Positions 8,501 through 17,430 of a DNA stretch of 64,000 nucleotides are shown here, piece after piece. The stretch's first letter is position 1, and each line of letters opens with the position of its first letter. The stretch is taken from positions 682,001-746,000 of the forward strand of contig NZ_CP041687.1 of assembly GCF_007362475.1 (NCBI RefSeq), given 5' to 3'. The DNA is from Chryseobacterium sp. SNU WT5. GTDB lineage: Bacteria; Bacteroidota; Bacteroidia; Flavobacteriales; Weeksellaceae. The position numbers and the translations under genes were made by a program. The notes beneath the pieces were generated by a model that had not been told where the DNA came from, searched no databases, and saw only the letters and a list, made by a program, of their open reading frames with translations.

Positions 8501-11467
8501 AGAGTGTTCTCCAGCTAAATATAATTTTTCAAAATCAAAAATACGTTCGTGGAGATCATTCCACAATCCCTTACTTCTTGCTTCAACGCTATTATCAATA
8601 ATCCATTGTTCTACGATTTCTTCATCTAATTTTTCGTTTTCACTCGTTAATTGAGAAGGATAAGGATACACGGGAAACTGAATTTCTATTTGAGAATCAA
8701 TATGATAATTTCTAATATTTTCTTCTGTTAAAGCTCCTTTTATCCAAGGTGTATATCCGCGGAACGTTTTATCTAACAAACGGTTAGTAATTGGGCACAA
8801 AAATTCTTTTCCTGCAATTTCTAAGTGAGTATTTTTTACTAAATCTAATTTATAGCCATCACCATCCGCAGTAAGTATTTTTGCAACTAATGTTTTCCAT
8901 ATTCTTTCTAACAATTGATTAAGTTGATCTTCTTTTTGAGTATCAATATCATCTTCTGAATGCCAACCTAATCCTGCACAAATGAGCAAAACCAAACGCG
9001 ATTGAACTACAGAGTTGGGATTGAATAATTTCCAACTATTTTTTTGTTGTGACGCACTTGAATAAATAAGTTGATGTCTGTAAAACTTAGAGGTAAACTT
9101 ATGCATACTATCATCAAAAGTAAAATTAAAGAGATATCTAATGGTATAATCAGCTGCAATTTTGAGCAGATCTTTCCATTCAGCAATATTTATTTTTAAA
9201 AGACTTGCCTCTTCTGGCAAAACTATATTGTCAAATTCCGGATAAACAACATTCACCAAACCAAGATTTTCTAGCGATCGCTCTCTTCCTAATCTTCTAG
9301 CAAATTGATCATATAGTAAACTTTTTGCATAAATTTCATTTTCTAAACTGAAATCTCTACCCTTGGCTGCTTTTATAAACAAAGTTTTAAATCCATTTTC
9401 TTCTTTTATTTTGTTTATAAGTTCCTGCCAAGAAGTTCTCGTTTTTTTCAAATCAACTGAATCTTCATTTTCGAGCAATTTTTCTATCTCATTTAATCTA
9501 TTTTGAATATCCGCTTTTAAGAATGGTGGAGCTTTTTCTAATTCGTTAATTCTATATGCTCTTTCTTCCTTTAATTCAGCATTATTTAGAGATTTATCAC
9601 CATCGTGAAGTTTATTTATCATGTAATGATAAACCTGATGTCGGATCCAATCTGTCTCAGCATCAATATTTATAAATGCCGCGATTTTTGCAGTTCCTTG
9701 TCGACTATCTGTAAAAGAAATATATTTTCTACCATTGTAGAGGGTTTTGGTAGTAGGACTGGAAATTAATTGAGTCTGATCTAATACAATATCAGATAAA
9801 ATACGATTGGTAAAGGCTGAAGAAATTCTAAAATGTATCGATTTTTCATTACTATTTCCACAATGAGGACACTTACAATCATATATCATAAGTAAATTAT
9901 TTTTCTCATCAGTGATTTTTCCGTTATCATCAATTCCACACTCTTCATATTCACCATTAACTAACCTTTGTCCCTCTATATTTTTAATAAATCTCACAGT
10001 CGATGATGAATTAATTTGGTCTGACTGTTCATCATTTTCGTCATCATCTATCTGAAAAGCTTCATAACCAGTACTTGCTTTCTGAGAGATCAATCTATTC
10101 TTCATTTCACCTTCCATCATCATATTGCCGCAACTATTACATGCTATTAGTTCCAGCATAGGAAATCCACATTTACACTTTGTACCTGCTATGGTGGTCA
10201 TTTTACCTAATGCTTTTTCTGGACGAGAGTAATGTTCATCTTCTGTACATTTTTTATTTGTACAAACATAAACCCCTCCAATTCCTCGTGTGAAAAAATG
10301 ACCTCGCAATGGTAGTAAATTTTGACCATTAATTTCCTGATCAGCAATACAATCAATTGCCTCCAACTGCTCTGATCTATCCTGTATATTCAAAAATTTT
10401 TCACCAATATCTTTGGTTGATAAGCAAGCATTTTTTAGGAGATCTCTTCGTAAATTTATAATTTTAGCAGACGTTAAACTATCCGAAAGAGATGTTATAT
10501 TTTTATCTTCTATTAGATTATTAACTCGACCTCCCTTGATTACTTCTATTTGATTTTCCGAAATACCACATAAGTTCGACATAAACCTTTTTAAGACACT
10601 CGCATCACCATCACCAACCGTTGCAGAAGTTATTGCAAAGCGGACATTCTCTATTTTAACGTCGAAAGCTGAAATTACTCTCCGAATCAATAGTGCCATT
10701 TCAGCAGCTTTTGATCCTGTTAATGTATGCGCTTCATCTAATAAAATCCAACGTAATTTACCTCGCGACTTTTCTAGAATTGGCACGTCAGCATTTCTCA
10801 CCAACATATACTCTAACATTGTTGGATTCGTAAACAGGATTTGCGGCGGATTATTTCTAATCTGCTCTCTTGATATTAATTGAGGCTTAGCTTTTTCTTT
10901 TTGATCTGCACTTTTTACTTTATCTTCTGTACTTCCTGTTAATAAACCATAGTTAATACCTCCTATTGCCTTACACCAAGCATGCATCCTTTTTTGTTGA
11001 CTTGCAATAAGCGCATTTAAAGGATATAAAAAAATCGCATTTATACCCTCTTGATTTTTACTATTTTCATAAATATCATGCAAAACTGGCAACATAAAGC
11101 ACTCTGTTTTACCAGAGCCAGTTCCTGTAGTAACGGCGATTGATTTTCTAGTATTCAGTAACATTCTCCAACTTTCCAATTGATGTTTATAAGGATGTCT
11201 TTCTTTTGGAAATCTAAATTCTGGATTTTTTATTTTATCCAATGATTTAATAAAATTGGATTGAAATACATCTTCTGCATTTTCAAAATTAATAGAAGCT
11301 TGCTCCCAAGGAAAAGTTGCCTGAAAAACTGGATCAGACATTATGGGTTCTTTTGATAAAATATTTTTAAAATAATCTTGCATTTCTTTGTCTCCAGTTG
11401 CCCAAAGCGAAAGTATAGAATCAGTCAAACGATTCTCGGATTTTGTATAAAATTCTTTGAAGTTCAT
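5585..11467 (-). CDS. druE: Druantia DruE-like giant DEAD/DEAH helicase with DUF1998-type C-terminus
   Basis: A 1,960-residue SF2 helicase. It has Walker A TGTGSGKT (114-121), DEAH (244-247), an SAT motif ([10 protein letters not shown]), and a second RecA domain ending in QRAGRAGRR. Several Cys clusters follow (CKCGFP, CNSCGN, CKNCGFQ, CPSC, CTNCGR). The C-terminal [14 protein letters not shown] segment is typical of the DUF1998/MZB region. Length and architecture fit DruE, the universal Druantia component. The directly upstream ~1,000-residue protein, only 6 bases away, matches the two-gene type III layout (druH-druE). DISARM DrmA also carries DUF1998 but is shorter and has other partners. 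Helicase call certain; Druantia assignment rests on layout and size. Confidence 0.8.
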   Translation of the reverse strand: MNFKEFYTKSENRLTDSILSLWATGDKEMQDYFKNILSKEPIMSDPVFQATFPWEQASINFENAEDVFQSNFIKSLDKIKNPEFRFPKERHPYKHQLESWRMLLNTRKSIAVTTGTGSGKTECFMLPVLHDIYENSKNQEGINAIFLYPLNALIASQQKRMHAWCKAIGGINYGLLTGSTEDKVKSADQKEKAKPQLISREQIRNNPPQILFTNPTMLEYMLVRNADVPILEKSRGKLRWILLDEAHTLTGSKAAEMALLIRRVISAFDVKIENVRFAITSATVGDGDASVLKRFMSNLCGISENQIEVIKGGRVNNLIEDKNITSLSDSLTSAKIINLRRDLLKNACLSTKDIGEKFLNIQDRSEQLEAIDCIADQEINGQNLLPLRGHFFTRGIGGVYVCTNKKCTEDEHYSRPEKALGKMTTIAGTKCKCGFPMLELIACNSCGNMMMEGEMKNRLISQKASTGYEAFQIDDDENDEQSDQINSSSTVRFIKNIEGQRLVNGEYEECGIDDNGKITDEKNNLLMIYDCKCPHCGNSNEKSIHFRISSAFTNRILSDIVLDQTQLISSPTTKTLYNGRKYISFTDSRQGTAKIAAFINIDAETDWIRHQVYHYMINKLHDGDKSLNNAELKEERAYRINELEKAPPFLKADIQNRLNEIEKLLENEDSVDLKKTRTSWQELINKIKEENGFKTLFIKAAKGRDFSLENEIYAKSLLYDQFARRLGRERSLENLGLVNVVYPEFDNIVLPEEASLLKINIAEWKDLLKIAADYTIRYLFNFTFDDSMHKFTSKFYRHQLIYSSASQQKNSWKLFNPNSVVQSRLVLLICAGLGWHSEDDIDTQKEDQLNQLLERIWKTLVAKILTADGDGYKLDLVKNTHLEIAGKEFLCPITNRLLDKTFRGYTPWIKGALTEENIRNYHIDSQIEIQFPVYPYPSQLTSENEKLDEEIVEQWIIDNSVEARSKGLWNDLHERIFDFEKLYLAGEHSAQQRKKRLDELEEQFEGGEINVLSCSTTMEMGVDIGGISAVVMSNVPPMPANYLQRAGRAGRRSENKSLALTFCAPNPIGLRTMNNPKWALEHKIAPPILKFDSKNIVERHLNSMLFGLFIRNNDNRGLNIKENIERFFFGTAPNMGQAFMNWLSDLPIDDYKENLLYLIKGTPLENTDVKQLKTIVYDNFAKAIIDVQKLHQGYDNKLSELEAAFGDNSPAYKAVSYRKGQFLKKHILNYLAENNFLPNAGLPTGIVEFENTTIDEIKNSNNNSKFKENPSYPVGSALTEFAPGNNILIDGLNYKSAGIIMKNTWGQSGEKNAVQGCKNCGFQRIVGEENRLDDTCPSCNAIDSFRGVDLGEHRGRYTELIEPVGFAIDLYRTPTRVISEKSKPQYLEPLLLNIKPWKDDQSNVIDIRSTEQDKDSEILFYNMGDGEGYSLCTNCGRVETSNEKLEGHTRLRGGKNNDGDSHCDAKVQDHIILGARFKTDFTEIRLLNKNGKRLNDKTLTYTLGVIFTKSLAEFLGIEENELGFGVKQYNGYQTIFIYDTAKGGAGYSSQFSLYTKDVIKHAYDILENCKCEQACTKCLIDRSTQWHLEELDRKIAVEWLEFAQANQLPTELQNEDFNISNILGSLNNEIISHHYHHGVKEVNIHISNDIFNWDVDQLINLEELKRNRIIINLIIEGQINYTGNLEKLSIHKLSYNFNLKKGVNQKLLDYPVHLSIVLNDNKSIGYIANSAYQNLEDDLIKTSKVKFYKVEDFEILDLNSIDLPVFSSDIYEAKISYLPQNFQSSDLAKIMFDGIDNKEELINKISNHSFSVDYFDKYNQSEFSMRLLLQFVNSIREIGKVKIDNFTIHLADFDFQRNYETPNYIIHNYRSIEDYGEDLEKLSEEYDYEINIKKEKKLPHYRYFEFKNDSSSFIIRIDGGVAHGLKPIQFLKSIEMPLDNFNFEIKKDVAHDLIYTISFG

Positions 11468-11473
11468 TGTGTT

Positions 11474-14400
11474 TTAGTTTTGTGATAAGACTTGTTGTAT
11501 GATTCTACTATAGAACTCTGGAGCTAAATAATGTGCGTATTGAATATTTCTTCTAATTTGTTCTCTAAAATCGTTACCTCCCCAAATAGGGTATTCATGT
11601 TGTAAATCTTTTATAGATTCGGCAACGGCTATCGGAGCATTTATAAGTAAATCGAACGTTCCATAATTATTTTGCGGAATATTATAGTACCCTCTAATTT
11701 GGGGTTTCATTTCCGGCAACTCGTTTAAAACGCGTTGTCCAAGTTTTCCTCTAATTTCGTTAATGAAAGGATTATAAATTATATTAGGATTATTTATTTG
11801 CTGTCCAAGTAAAAATGGAGAAATAGGAGATAAATCGTTCTCATGCATGTAATTAGATAGTAAGGAAAATACCTTACTAAAATAATCATTACCTACAAAT
11901 ATTATAGCCTCTTCCAAAGCTTTTTCCCAATCATCTCTTTTTATCCAATGGAAACAAAATCCTAAATCTTTCTCTAAATCCGGCACTATTTTTTGAGCAT
12001 ACTCATCAGAGTCTGTTTGATTAATACCAAGATAGAAAAATGCCATCGATGAAACTTCAGAGCTTCTAGAAATAGCTCTTAATTGATCAAATGTAGAAAA
12101 TGGAAGATTTTGGCTTATACAAATATTAAAGTAGACCAGTACTAGCTTCCATATTTCATCATTAAAATATGAATTTTTTAGTTGATTATGATATCCTTCT
12201 ATTCTTTCATTTTTATCAATTCCTATAAAATTGACATCCGTATTTACAAAACGCGGCATCAAATGTCGATTTGCTTCATAAGATGAAATGATGATAAACT
12301 GCTGTGCGATATTAATATCCGGTAGGATATAAAAATTTTCTTCTTTAGATAATGGAATTAAACTAATTTCTTCGACACAACAATTTAGGGGAACTGCATA
12401 TAAAATTAGGTCATCTTCAGAATCAAATAAACTACATTTGTTCTCATCTTGTTGATCAACACTTAAAGTGTGGGTAAATCCTTTTAAAAAATATTGTTTT
12501 CTCTGATTCCCACTTTGCAGCTCAATAATTACATTATTTTTGTAATTCATTGCATCAGCCAGAAAATAAAGTCGCAAAAGTTCATCTCGATAAGAAATTA
12601 AAGGTTGTGAAGCTATCTTTATTTCTTTCGAAATAATTACATCGGGTCTTAAAGCATTTTTAAATTTAATAATTACATTACCGTTTTCTGGACTTAAAAT
12701 CCTAATACCGTGCAAATGATTGAATGTCAGATGATCATTTTCTGCTATTATATTTCCAGTTCCATCAATTAAGGTCATACCCAAAAATGGTGAAATAAAT
12801 TCAAAGAATAAACTTTTTGAACTTCCCTTTTTCAAACTTGCATTTACACTTTTGGGTATTTTGTGTCCAGCAAGATTAACTTCAAGATTAAAGAGATTAT
12901 TATCTTGATTGATGCAAAGTTCATTCGATTCATCAATTTTAAATATAAAGCCGTTATTCAATACTTTAATCTGTGCAGAGTTAATAGTTTGGTTTGCATA
13001 TTCAATTTTTAAATTTCCAATATTGAAAAAGGTATCAAAAGCTTTAATACCATCTTTTACGATTTTCAAATCAATACAACCAATTGGCAAATTCTGTACA
13101 TTGTTTAAAAGCTCCCATTCAATTGAAGATCCTCTTGGTTTAATATAAATGTCATAATTATTGTTGACAACAATCTCATTCTTCTCATTATAAAGAATAA
13201 TCTTAGGTTTTATCTGAACAACTACGATATTAGATTTCAACATCCATTTTGGGTTTTGACTAACGATTGTCCAATCAAAAGATGAAACATTTGTTAAAAA
13301 ACTTCTTACCTCAGAATTCCATGATAATGCAATTTGATTTTCAAAAACTAACCAATTAACAGTGTTACTTGATAAAATCAAAGTCTCGCATTCTCTATCT
13401 GCATTCCAATCTTTGGGAAATAGTACCGCAGCTTTTTGACTACTACTATTATTTCCTTTAACTAAACGCCATTCATCCTCGGAAAAAGGAGCCCATAAAC
13501 TCGGTTGGGTAAGATCTGGAAGTGTTTGAATAAAATCTTTAATTTCAATTCTTTCATTATTTACAATAACAGAACAATTTGGAAATTGATCATTTTCTGC
13601 CCACTCTTGTTTGTACTGACTTCGCCAATCTGTTTTATAATTACCATTTAGCATTTTTCTGAAAACACAAATCAATTCATTATTAATATAAAATTGATAC
13701 TGCCTTTCTCCAACCGAAAAACCAAAAATATTTTCTAAGAGAGTTTCTGTATAGCTATTTGCAATACCTAAACGAAGATTAATGGTAGGTTTATCTTTTT
13801 TTAAATTTAATACCCAATAATTTTGAAGCTTTGATAATCTCTGTCTTCTCTGCAATTGATTTTTTCTAACGCGTAATTCATTAGATATTTCTCTGATTTT
13901 TTCGTTAGAGCTTAATAAATCATCATAAGTACTTTCATCATTTAGAATTGATTTTACAATTTCCAGACAGTTTTCAAAGATAATATCATTTCTACTAGAA
14001 GGTGGCAGTAAATTGGTAATATGGGTTTGAAATATGAAGTCTTCAATTGTTTCAGGTTGTTCATCTAAAACAGCTAATAGAAAATTCTTGTAATTGCCTT
14101 GATTATCAGAAATGTGCTGCAATGGAAGACCACCCTGCAGTAATAAAGTTCTAAAAAACAGAGTATTTTGTTTCTTTATCCATTTTATTCCAAGCATTTC
14201 CGCACCAGTTTTTGCTCTATTATAAAACTCTTTATGACTAAAAGCATATGTTGTTTTTCTACCAATAGAGTCAAAAATATTCTCCTTACTAGGTTTTCCA
14301 CCTTTATAATTTCTCTTCCACCATTCTGCAAAGTAGAGCGTACAATCTTTTGGATCTATCTCACTAATTCTTTGTGCAATTAAAAAAGTTATTTTCAACT

Positions 14401-14497
14401 GTTCAAACTCAAAGTCAGTTAGTTGATATTTCCACAAAGGTTCCCCTGTGCGATGTTGTAAATTACGAGATGCTAAAATTTTGGAAAACTCATTCAT
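11474..14497 (-). CDS. druH: DruH-like large protein of a two-gene Druantia type III-like system
   Basis: A 1,007-residue protein with no catalytic motif that I recognise and no signal peptide or membrane segment. It begins with MNEFSKILASRNLQHRTGEP; the middle is rich in beta-strand-like sequence and the C-terminus is helical, ending NIQYAHYLAPEFYSRII. It lies 6 bases upstream of the giant DUF1998 helicase and must be co-transcribed with it. Druantia type III consists of DruH (about 1,000 residues) and DruE, so size and position support the name. I cannot confirm DruH homology from sequence alone. Its function is unknown. A -7 element TATTTTTG is at 14,512-14,519. Confidence 0.6.
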   Translation of the reverse strand: MNEFSKILASRNLQHRTGEPLWKYQLTDFEFEQLKITFLIAQRISEIDPKDCTLYFAEWWKRNYKGGKPSKENIFDSIGRKTTYAFSHKEFYNRAKTGAEMLGIKWIKKQNTLFFRTLLLQGGLPLQHISDNQGNYKNFLLAVLDEQPETIEDFIFQTHITNLLPPSSRNDIIFENCLEIVKSILNDESTYDDLLSSNEKIREISNELRVRKNQLQRRQRLSKLQNYWVLNLKKDKPTINLRLGIANSYTETLLENIFGFSVGERQYQFYINNELICVFRKMLNGNYKTDWRSQYKQEWAENDQFPNCSVIVNNERIEIKDFIQTLPDLTQPSLWAPFSEDEWRLVKGNNSSSQKAAVLFPKDWNADRECETLILSSNTVNWLVFENQIALSWNSEVRSFLTNVSSFDWTIVSQNPKWMLKSNIVVVQIKPKIILYNEKNEIVVNNNYDIYIKPRGSSIEWELLNNVQNLPIGCIDLKIVKDGIKAFDTFFNIGNLKIEYANQTINSAQIKVLNNGFIFKIDESNELCINQDNNLFNLEVNLAGHKIPKSVNASLKKGSSKSLFFEFISPFLGMTLIDGTGNIIAENDHLTFNHLHGIRILSPENGNVIIKFKNALRPDVIISKEIKIASQPLISYRDELLRLYFLADAMNYKNNVIIELQSGNQRKQYFLKGFTHTLSVDQQDENKCSLFDSEDDLILYAVPLNCCVEEISLIPLSKEENFYILPDINIAQQFIIISSYEANRHLMPRFVNTDVNFIGIDKNERIEGYHNQLKNSYFNDEIWKLVLVYFNICISQNLPFSTFDQLRAISRSSEVSSMAFFYLGINQTDSDEYAQKIVPDLEKDLGFCFHWIKRDDWEKALEEAIIFVGNDYFSKVFSLLSNYMHENDLSPISPFLLGQQINNPNIIYNPFINEIRGKLGQRVLNELPEMKPQIRGYYNIPQNNYGTFDLLINAPIAVAESIKDLQHEYPIWGGNDFREQIRRNIQYAHYLAPEFYSRIIQQVLSQN

Positions 14498-14511
14498 ATT
14501 CTAAATTTTTT

Positions 14512-14545
14512 CAAAAATATTCTATATCAATGCAGTATAAATGCA
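14512..14545 (-). promoter_or_regulatory. Putative druH promoter with TGCA-N7-TGCA site
   Basis: On the minus strand, TATTTTTG (14,519 down to 14,512) fits the TAnnTTTG -7 consensus and leaves a very short leader before the ATG at 14,497. No TTG -33 box is present. Instead TGCATTTATACTGCA (14,531-14,545) sits 11 bases upstream of the -7 element, where a regulator could bind. Confidence 0.45.
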
Positions 14546-14565
14546 CTAGTTGTTTTTTTTCATTA

Positions 14566-14686
14566 ATCCTATAGTTTCTTTTGCATAATGTTCTGCAAAA
14601 TCATTAATGCAATTTCTTTTTAAAAGCATTAGAAAAGCACTAATCAAGCGCTTTACATCTGATTACCGAAATTTATTACTTGGCAT
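14566..14686 (-). pseudogene. Decayed 5' fragment of a second WYL regulator gene
   Basis: From the ATG at 14,686 the minus strand parallels the first ~50 codons of the WYL gene at 5,240. MPSNK aligns to MATNK, then VIRCKALD, a stop, CFSN and a Lys-rich stretch align to VIRYKALDKCFSN and its continuation. AGAACATT and AAGAAACTA later match the codons for the EHF and ETT residues. In-frame stops and small deletions destroy it, and the rest of the gene is absent. The promoter block upstream is also a copy, so this is a duplicated and degraded regulator start rather than chance similarity. Confidence 0.7.
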
Positions 14687-14696
14687 TTATTCTTTT

Positions 14697-14833
14697 AGTG
14701 AGTCTTCCAAAAATACGAAAAGAAAACAAGCAAAAAAAAAGCATATAAAACACCTCTACTCACAATTGGTTTCAAATATATATGTCCGCTATCACTAAAG
14801 TGATAAAGTTCACTCTTCCAAAAAATCTTGCTC
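14697..14833 (-). promoter_or_regulatory. Second copy of the WYL-type promoter/operator block
   Basis: Read leftwards, GAGCAAGATTTTTTGGAAGA, ATTGTGAGTA, TTTTCTTTTCG, the -7 element TATTTTTG and ACTCAC occur in the same order as at 5251-5378. The inverted GTGAGT/ACTCAC pair is at 14,698-14,703 and 14,758-14,763, 23 bases further apart than in copy 1. There is also a palindrome TATCACTAAAGTGATA at 14,790-14,805. It could drive druH-druE through the pseudogene remnant. Confidence 0.6.
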
Positions 14834-14922
14834 GTTGAAAACTTCACAAGTAATAAATATAAAAACATATAATTCTTACAAACAATTATTTAAACTAATT
14901 TAAAAACATAATTCAACCAACA
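14834..14922. other. AT-rich spacer at the junction of defence genes and mobilization genes
   Basis: The 488-base gap between druH and the first mobilization-associated gene holds, from left to right, the druH promoter, the WYL remnant, the duplicated promoter block, this featureless stretch and a palindromic terminator. I see no intact gene in it. Confidence 0.5.
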
Positions 14923-14958
14923 AAATGTCCAGTTTTTTAATTAAAAAACTGGACATTT
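14923..14958. terminator. 36-base perfect palindrome, bidirectional terminator
   Basis: AAATGTCCAGTTTTTTAA is followed immediately by its exact reverse complement. A run of T lies within each arm. It sits 27 bases after the stop of the coiled-coil membrane protein and separates the mobilization operon from the Druantia promoter region. Confidence 0.7.
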
Positions 14959-14985
14959 CGAAAATCAAAATTAAAATTCATGTAA

Positions 14986-15636
14986 TTACTCACTCTCTCT
15001 TTCCGTAGTGTTTTTCGCATCATACCCATCCTTAAACCGCAAAAAATCTTCCGCCTTTTTAGGATTATTCTTAATCCATAACTGCATCAATTTAGTATTT
15101 TCACTCAAAGCTTTTACCTCACTTTCATCATATATTTTTTTCCCTTCACCAGCAATTTCATTTAAAATATTTTGGCGAAGTTCACTTTTCGCTTTTATGC
15201 TTTCTTTATACCAGTTCGTAGCAAAATTGATAGAAATAACTAAAATCAAAATTCCTAAAATCATCGTTCCCAAGCTGGACCATGTTAAGATTTTCATTTC
15301 TTTCATTTTTGAATTTATCTTCTCAAAATCTTCTACTGTTTCTGGCGAAAGAACCGCTTCGATTTTGGTGGGAATATTTTTTAAGAATTCAGTTCTTTTT
15401 ACAGATTCTAATTCATGAAATTTCATTGCATCTTGATATGTCTCGCCAACCGCTTCAAAATCTAATTGAGTCTGACCCATCATCTTTAAATGATCTTCGA
15501 ACATAAATCTCAGTTTCACATAAAGTTTAATTTTATCTTCATTTGATTTTATATTCTCTTCGTTTGATTTGATTACTTTTTCTAAAAGTTCGAATCCATC
15601 GGTTTTAGATTCTTCAATTTGATTATTGTTTTCCAT
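14986..15636 (-). CDS. Coiled-coil protein with one membrane segment, mobilization-associated
   Basis: A 216-residue protein. Residues ~20-120 are charged and helical, with SNEEN/SNEDK repeats near the start. A single hydrophobic segment follows (SSLGTMILGILILVISINFA, ~140-159), then another charged helical tail. There is no signal peptide or enzyme motif. It lies 12 bases after the relaxase stop, so it is in the mobilization operon. Similar small membrane proteins accompany relaxases in Bacteroidota mobilizable elements. A role in anchoring the relaxosome to a coupling protein is only inference. Confidence 0.55.
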   Translation of the reverse strand: MENNNQIEESKTDGFELLEKVIKSNEENIKSNEDKIKLYVKLRFMFEDHLKMMGQTQLDFEAVGETYQDAMKFHELESVKRTEFLKNIPTKIEAVLSPETVEDFEKINSKMKEMKILTWSSLGTMILGILILVISINFATNWYKESIKAKSELRQNILNEIAGEGKKIYDESEVKALSENTKLMQLWIKNNPKKAEDFLRFKDGYDAKNTTERESE

Positions 15637-15648
15637 TTTTATATTTTT

Positions 15649-16797
15649 TTATCGATTAAATTTTTTCTTCTTTTTCCACCATTCGTCTTCCGCTTGTGAA
15701 ACATAATTTGGTTTTAGGATGTCTTCAACTGCATCCAAAGCAATTTCTACTATATTTTCATTATTGCTATTGGCAGAAAGTACTGATGATTGTGCGGTGG
15801 CATTTATCAATTTTTCAATGATTTGAAAATTACCACCGATTGCAGAAAGAGAAAACCCATCGTATTTATTGTAAAAGAAACCATCTTTCTCCTTACTGGA
15901 AGTTGTGGTCGCAACTCTTTTGATCCAGATATCATGAACTTGATTAATTTGATTGTGTCGGAATTCTTTTTTATACTGAACTTTCATCGCCCATCCTTGC
16001 CGATACAGATTATCCCGAAGTTCTTTCAAACTTGAAGACGCTTTTAATTCTTGTTTCACAATATTTTTTAAATCAAAAACACTTTTAATCTCCGCTATTT
16101 TTAGACTTGATGTTATTTCTGAAAGTTTATAACCCGGTTTGTATTGTCGTTCGGTTTGATGATTGATGTCGCTCTCCAAAATGATTCGCATTCCCGAAAT
16201 TCCAATCTTTTCATTTTTAGAAAGTTCAGCTAAAAAACCTCTTTTCTTCATTTCTGAAATTAGTTCATCAAAATTATTGCAGCACTTCAAACTCTCAGTA
16301 AGATTTTTCAACATTATTGCCTTCTTTTCAATTCCAATCTCAACATCGGTTTTTATATTTCGTTCCTGACAAATTTGGCGGACTGCTTCACCGAATCTTT
16401 CACCAACTTTACGCGATTTTACCGTACATTTTCCATTAATGTCCATTCGATTCACAACAAAATGAATATGTTTCTGCCTCGTGCTGTTATGGATGTCCAA
16501 GCGGTATTGGTTTTTGTTTGTAACTCCAATCTTCTGCAGTGCTTCAATTGCAATATCTGTTAGTTCTTCATCTGATAATTGCTTTATGATTTCAGTAGGT
16601 GGAGAAATAAATCCGGTTAGAGCCCACTTTTTCACTTTTGAATTTCTGTCGGCTACCGTTTTCATTTCTTGGTATTGTTGTTCCGGATTGCTGCTTAAAA
16701 GGATATTAGATGCAGCAGCGATTGCCATTCCTTTATCGTTCCCATTATATTCCAGCGCAATTTTAGAGATCATTCTAGTTGTTGCAGAATTGTTCAT
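15649..16797 (-). CDS. mobA: Relaxase / mobilization nuclease
   Basis: A 382-residue relaxase that would nick oriT and pilot the transferred strand. The metal-binding three-histidine motif is visible as HNSTRQKHIHFVVNRMD (H103, H110, H112, N116). N-terminal tyrosines Y17 and Y42 are candidates for the covalent nucleophile. The first ~150 residues are the nuclease domain; the remainder is helical and unlike a helicase or primase. It overlaps mobC upstream by 4 bases. The fold resembles MOBP-type Bacteroidota MobB relaxases, but the class is not certain. Confidence 0.82.
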   Translation of the reverse strand: MNNSATTRMISKIALEYNGNDKGMAIAAASNILLSSNPEQQYQEMKTVADRNSKVKKWALTGFISPPTEIIKQLSDEELTDIAIEALQKIGVTNKNQYRLDIHNSTRQKHIHFVVNRMDINGKCTVKSRKVGERFGEAVRQICQERNIKTDVEIGIEKKAIMLKNLTESLKCCNNFDELISEMKKRGFLAELSKNEKIGISGMRIILESDINHQTERQYKPGYKLSEITSSLKIAEIKSVFDLKNIVKQELKASSSLKELRDNLYRQGWAMKVQYKKEFRHNQINQVHDIWIKRVATTTSSKEKDGFFYNKYDGFSLSAIGGNFQIIEKLINATAQSSVLSANSNNENIVEIALDAVEDILKPNYVSQAEDEWWKKKKKFNR

Positions 16798-17249
16798 TGT
16801 TTATTTTTTCCGTTGATTTTTGAGTATAAATACTGACGAATGAGTTCAATTATTTCTTCGATCTCTACAATAATTTTCTTTTTATTTGAGAAAACATTCC
16901 ATTCTCTGTGCCGTAGTAAATTTTTAATCCTTTTAAAATTATTTCCATAATCCAATAAGATTTCATCGGTTTTAAATTCATCAATTTTCAGCACTTTTCC
17001 CTGGTAAACCATTCGGGCAAAAGTTGATAATTTCAACTCGACTTTCTCAGCTTTTTTTAACTCAATCTGATATTCACTTTCAGTCATCCTGAAGGAAATT
17101 ACTCTCGTTAATTGCGGATCAGATTTCATTTTCAAACCACCTTTTCGACCTAAATCTTTAAAGTGATTTTTTCTTTTTTCAGCAATCAATTTTTGCTCAT
17201 TTTCCTGTGTTGCTTTTTGTATAAATTTTTTAAAAAAATCTTCTTTCAT
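16794..17249 (-). CDS. mobC: MobC-like relaxosome accessory protein
   Basis: A 151-residue basic protein with a central ribbon-helix-helix-like segment (LTRVISFRMTESEYQIELKK) and a downstream LSTFARMVYQGK stretch, as in MobC-family proteins that assist relaxase at oriT. A lysine-rich FKDLGRKGGLKMK segment precedes it. Its stop overlaps the relaxase start (ATGA), which indicates translational coupling. The 180-base region upstream of its start is the likely oriT. Confidence 0.75.
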   Translation of the reverse strand: MKEDFFKKFIQKATQENEQKLIAEKRKNHFKDLGRKGGLKMKSDPQLTRVISFRMTESEYQIELKKAEKVELKLSTFARMVYQGKVLKIDEFKTDEILLDYGNNFKRIKNLLRHREWNVFSNKKKIIVEIEEIIELIRQYLYSKINGKNKQ

Positions 17250-17430
17250 GTTTTAATTTTATTTTGTTTTTTACTGTAAACTGTATTTCTGACGACAGGA
17301 AGAAATCAAAAATCCCAGTTTTATAAAAAGCGTGAAACGCTTATTGTAAACAATGGGTACTTTTTGCACTACCATCTAACCATATTTTGACCGTCACCTT
17401 TTTACGCAGGTCTTTATAGTTACTTTTATG
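17250..17430. other. Candidate oriT region
   Basis: This non-coding stretch lies directly upstream of mobC and the relaxase, the usual location of oriT. It contains the inverted repeat AAGCGT-GAA-ACGCTT at 17,328-17,342, followed by ATTGTAAACAATGGG and a less AT-rich segment through 17,410. The nick site cannot be assigned from sequence alone. Confidence 0.4.

Noticed and set aside
5585-14497. DISARM instead of Druantia
   Set aside because: No PLD nuclease (drmC), drmB or class I DISARM methylase next to the helicase; the helicase is much longer than DrmA and has a single ~1,000-residue partner.
14607-14798. 63-codon plus-strand frame between druH and the mobilization genes
   Set aside because: It runs antisense to the duplicated promoter and WYL remnant and has low-complexity Lys/Ser composition.
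15008-15418. 136-codon plus-strand frame opposite the coiled-coil membrane protein
   Set aside because: Its Phe/Ser-rich composition is that of an antisense shadow; the minus-strand gene is supported by operon spacing with the relaxase.
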